In this document: one piece after another, positions 51,198 through 52,218 of the stretch
Position numbering within the stretch: the stretch's first letter is position 1
Layout of the letters: the number at the start of each line of letters is the position of its first letter
The notes under the pieces: model-generated
Told to the model about the DNA's origin: nothing
The model's database searches: none
What the model saw: the letters and a program-made list of their open reading frames with translations, nothing else
Position numbers and translations under genes: made by a program
Assembly (NCBI RefSeq): GCF_004535825.1
Contig: NZ_SGVY01000026.1
Span: 1-52,218 of the forward strand
From: Segatella hominis
GTDB lineage: Bacteria > Bacteroidota > Bacteroidia > Bacteroidales > Bacteroidaceae
DNA: 52,218 nucleotides
Direction: 5' to 3'

Positions 51198-51509
51198 ATG
51201 AAGAAGAACCAAATTATAGAAGCGATGCACAACAAATTGTATGAGATAGACCCTCACGCAAAGGCTATCCTTTTCGGTTCTCGCGCCAGAGGTACAGAAC
51301 ACGAAGGAAGCGATTGGGACATTCTTATTCTTCTCGACAAGCCAAAGGTCACTCTGCAAGATTACGACAAGTATTCCTATCCACTAAGAGAATTAGGATG
51401 GGATATTGATGAAACTATCAATCCTGTACTATTTTCACAAAAAGAATGGGAAGAAAACCGCCATACCTTATTTAATCATAATGTAACAAGGGAAGGGATT
51501 GTTATATGA
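51198..51509 (+). CDS. MNT-type nucleotidyltransferase, orphan antitoxin
   Basis: A 103-residue nucleotidyltransferase (start MKKNQIIEAMHNKLYEID). The active-site motif is ILFGSRARGTEHEGSDWDILILL (GSRARG, then D-x-D as DWD), with a third acidic residue in ELGWDIDETINPV. Genes of this type nearly always precede a HEPN toxin gene, but here a strong terminator-like repeat follows at once and no HEPN motif is found in the next 110 bases. The start is the ATG at 51198 and not the TTG two codons earlier. It differs in sequence from the MNT gene at 33389, so the two are not recent copies. Possibly a leftover antitoxin. Confidence 0.82.
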   Translation: MKKNQIIEAMHNKLYEIDPHAKAILFGSRARGTEHEGSDWDILILLDKPKVTLQDYDKYSYPLRELGWDIDETINPVLFSQKEWEENRHTLFNHNVTREGIVI

Positions 51510-51539
51510 CAAGGGGACAACTTTACCTTATAAGCTCAA

Positions 51540-51611
51540 AATAAAAACATCCTTCATCATTTCTTTAATACCTCTAAATATCAAAGACTTATGGTGAAGG
51601 ATGTTTTTATT
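51540..51611. terminator. Bidirectional terminator-type repeat between MNT and HNH genes
   Basis: A perfect 17-bp inverted repeat joins 51540-51556 (AATAAAAACATCCTTCA) and 51595-51611 (TGAAGGATGTTTTTATT), with a 38-base loop. The A/T ends give T runs in both directions. Confidence 0.75.
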
Positions 51612-51619
51612 ATAGACCG

Positions 51620-52090
51620 TTACTTACTTCCCTTTCTGCGGTTACAGTCCCTACAAAGCATTTGGCAATTCTTAACCTCCGTTCTTCCACCGTCACGCCA
51701 AGGCGAAATATGGTCGCCCTCCATGAATTGATAATCGAACTCTTTGCCGCAAATGGCGCACTTATGGTTCTGCTTTTCCCATACGGCAAGCTTAATCTTG
51801 TCGGGAAAAGCACGGAGGTCGAGGTAATGCTCATCACCCGTCAAAACATACGGGATGATGCCTTGCTGTTTTTGGATTTCATCATCTCCTATCAAGTCGA
51901 TGATTTGCTTTTCCATCGCCTTGATATCGAGTACCTTCTCATGATATTCGTCATAGAATTTCGCCCAATCCAAGCCCTTCATTATTTTCTTAAATTTCTT
52001 CATGTTGAAGGTATCCATAGCCCAACGCAATACGCTCTGGAAATAAGTCCATAGAGGCATGGCGTTAATGTCATGCTGATGTAGGCTCAT
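51620..52090 (-). CDS. HNH endonuclease domain protein, likely the C-terminal part of a DUF262-type protein
   Basis: About 156 residues from the ATG at 52090 (a GTG six codons earlier is less likely). The C-terminal HNH nuclease domain is complete: KCAICGKEFDYQFMEGDHIS (CxxC, DH) and NCQMLCRDCNRRKGSK (C-x2-C with the N-H/R part). The N-terminal part (SLHQHDINAMPLWTYFQSVL) resembles the region just before the HNH domain in long DUF262/HNH proteins linked to restriction. No DUF262 domain precedes it; upstream is only a short repeat-rich stretch to the window edge. So it is either a truncated remnant or a short stand-alone member. Confidence 0.72.
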   Translation of the reverse strand: MSLHQHDINAMPLWTYFQSVLRWAMDTFNMKKFKKIMKGLDWAKFYDEYHEKVLDIKAMEKQIIDLIGDDEIQKQQGIIPYVLTGDEHYLDLRAFPDKIKLAVWEKQNHKCAICGKEFDYQFMEGDHISPWRDGGRTEVKNCQMLCRDCNRRKGSK

Positions 52091-52111
52091 ATAACTAAAG
52101 TTTCCCACCCT

Positions 52112-52171
52112 TGTTTATAGGGCATTTTTGAGTCCTTAATGTTCCATCAATCCCTATAAACAGGGCATTTT
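52112..52171. repeat. Overlapping inverted and direct repeats upstream of the HNH gene
   Basis: TGTTTATAGGG (52112-52122) is inverted at 52152-52162 (CCCTATAAACA). A 10-bp direct repeat AGGGCATTTT lies at 52119-52128 and 52162-52171. This could be an operator, a mobile-element end or a deletion junction. Confidence 0.55.
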
Positions 52172-52218
52172 AACGGTTACCTAAAAAGTGTTTCATGCCA
52201 CTTCTTTCCCATTTTCCC

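Noticed and set aside
52112-52171. CRISPR-like repeat unit
   Set aside because: Only two short copies, with inverted parts and no regular spacers.
1-52218. rRNA, tRNA genes or a complete insertion sequence
   Set aside because: No cloverleaf-like or rRNA sequence and no full transposase with terminal repeats was recognised; a covariance-model search would settle the small RNAs.

Overview
The window looks like chromosomal DNA from a gut-type member of the Bacteroidota, most likely Prevotellaceae (Prevotella/Segatella). The grounds are SusC/SusD pairs, FecR-type sigma/anti-sigma/receptor operons, glycogen genes of the Bacteroides type, few Shine-Dalgarno sites, and many promoters of the Bacteroidetes form TTTG-N19/20-TAnnTTTG. 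The species is inferred from gene style, not proven. No rRNA, tRNA, CRISPR array or complete insertion sequence was seen.

Layout. 0.2-16.4 kb is a pectin utilisation locus: two secreted proteins, a multidomain pectin methylesterase (CE8), a SusC/SusD pair, a third surface lipoprotein with a beta-helix, an Rpn-type nuclease gene, and a GH28 polygalacturonase split by a one-base frameshift. The esterase, SusC and GH28 promoters share a 16-bp CpG-centred palindrome exactly 59 bp before the -7 box, which suggests one activator. 16.5-21.2 kb is a minus-strand glycogen operon (debranching enzyme, GT4 glycosyltransferase, GH57 amylase with a histone-H1-like tail). 21.5-26.2 kb is housekeeping: a lipid kinase, miaA, gap, mscL and an FKBP isomerase.

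26.2-34.3 kb shows gene decay beside intact accessory genes. A flavoprotein gene is reduced to its two ends, a HEPN toxin is broken next to an intact MNT antitoxin, and a sigma-factor head is fused in frame to a receptor tail as the scar of a large deletion. Intact here are an AAA-ATPase/PD-(D/E)XK protein, an alpha/beta hydrolase and an ECF sigma/FecR/TonB-receptor operon. 34.6-37.3 kb holds a radical SAM protein, a pyridoxal kinase and an EamA transporter.

37.3-49.6 kb is the most unusual part. A two-TM membrane protein with a cytoplasmic winged helix lies beside a beta-barrel receptor and a small exported protein. Both target promoters carry ATGTCA pairs with 11-bp period, 34 bp from the -7 box. 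Further on, one polypeptide joins an ECF sigma factor, a transmembrane helix, a periplasmic linker and an outer-membrane barrel, a possible one-protein trans-envelope sigma system. A lipoprotein, a methyltransferase, a second AAA-ATPase paralogue, another receptor and an E1-like protein surround it. 49.6-52.2 kb holds a PAS-LuxR regulator, ferritin, an orphan MNT nucleotidyltransferase and an HNH protein that looks truncated.
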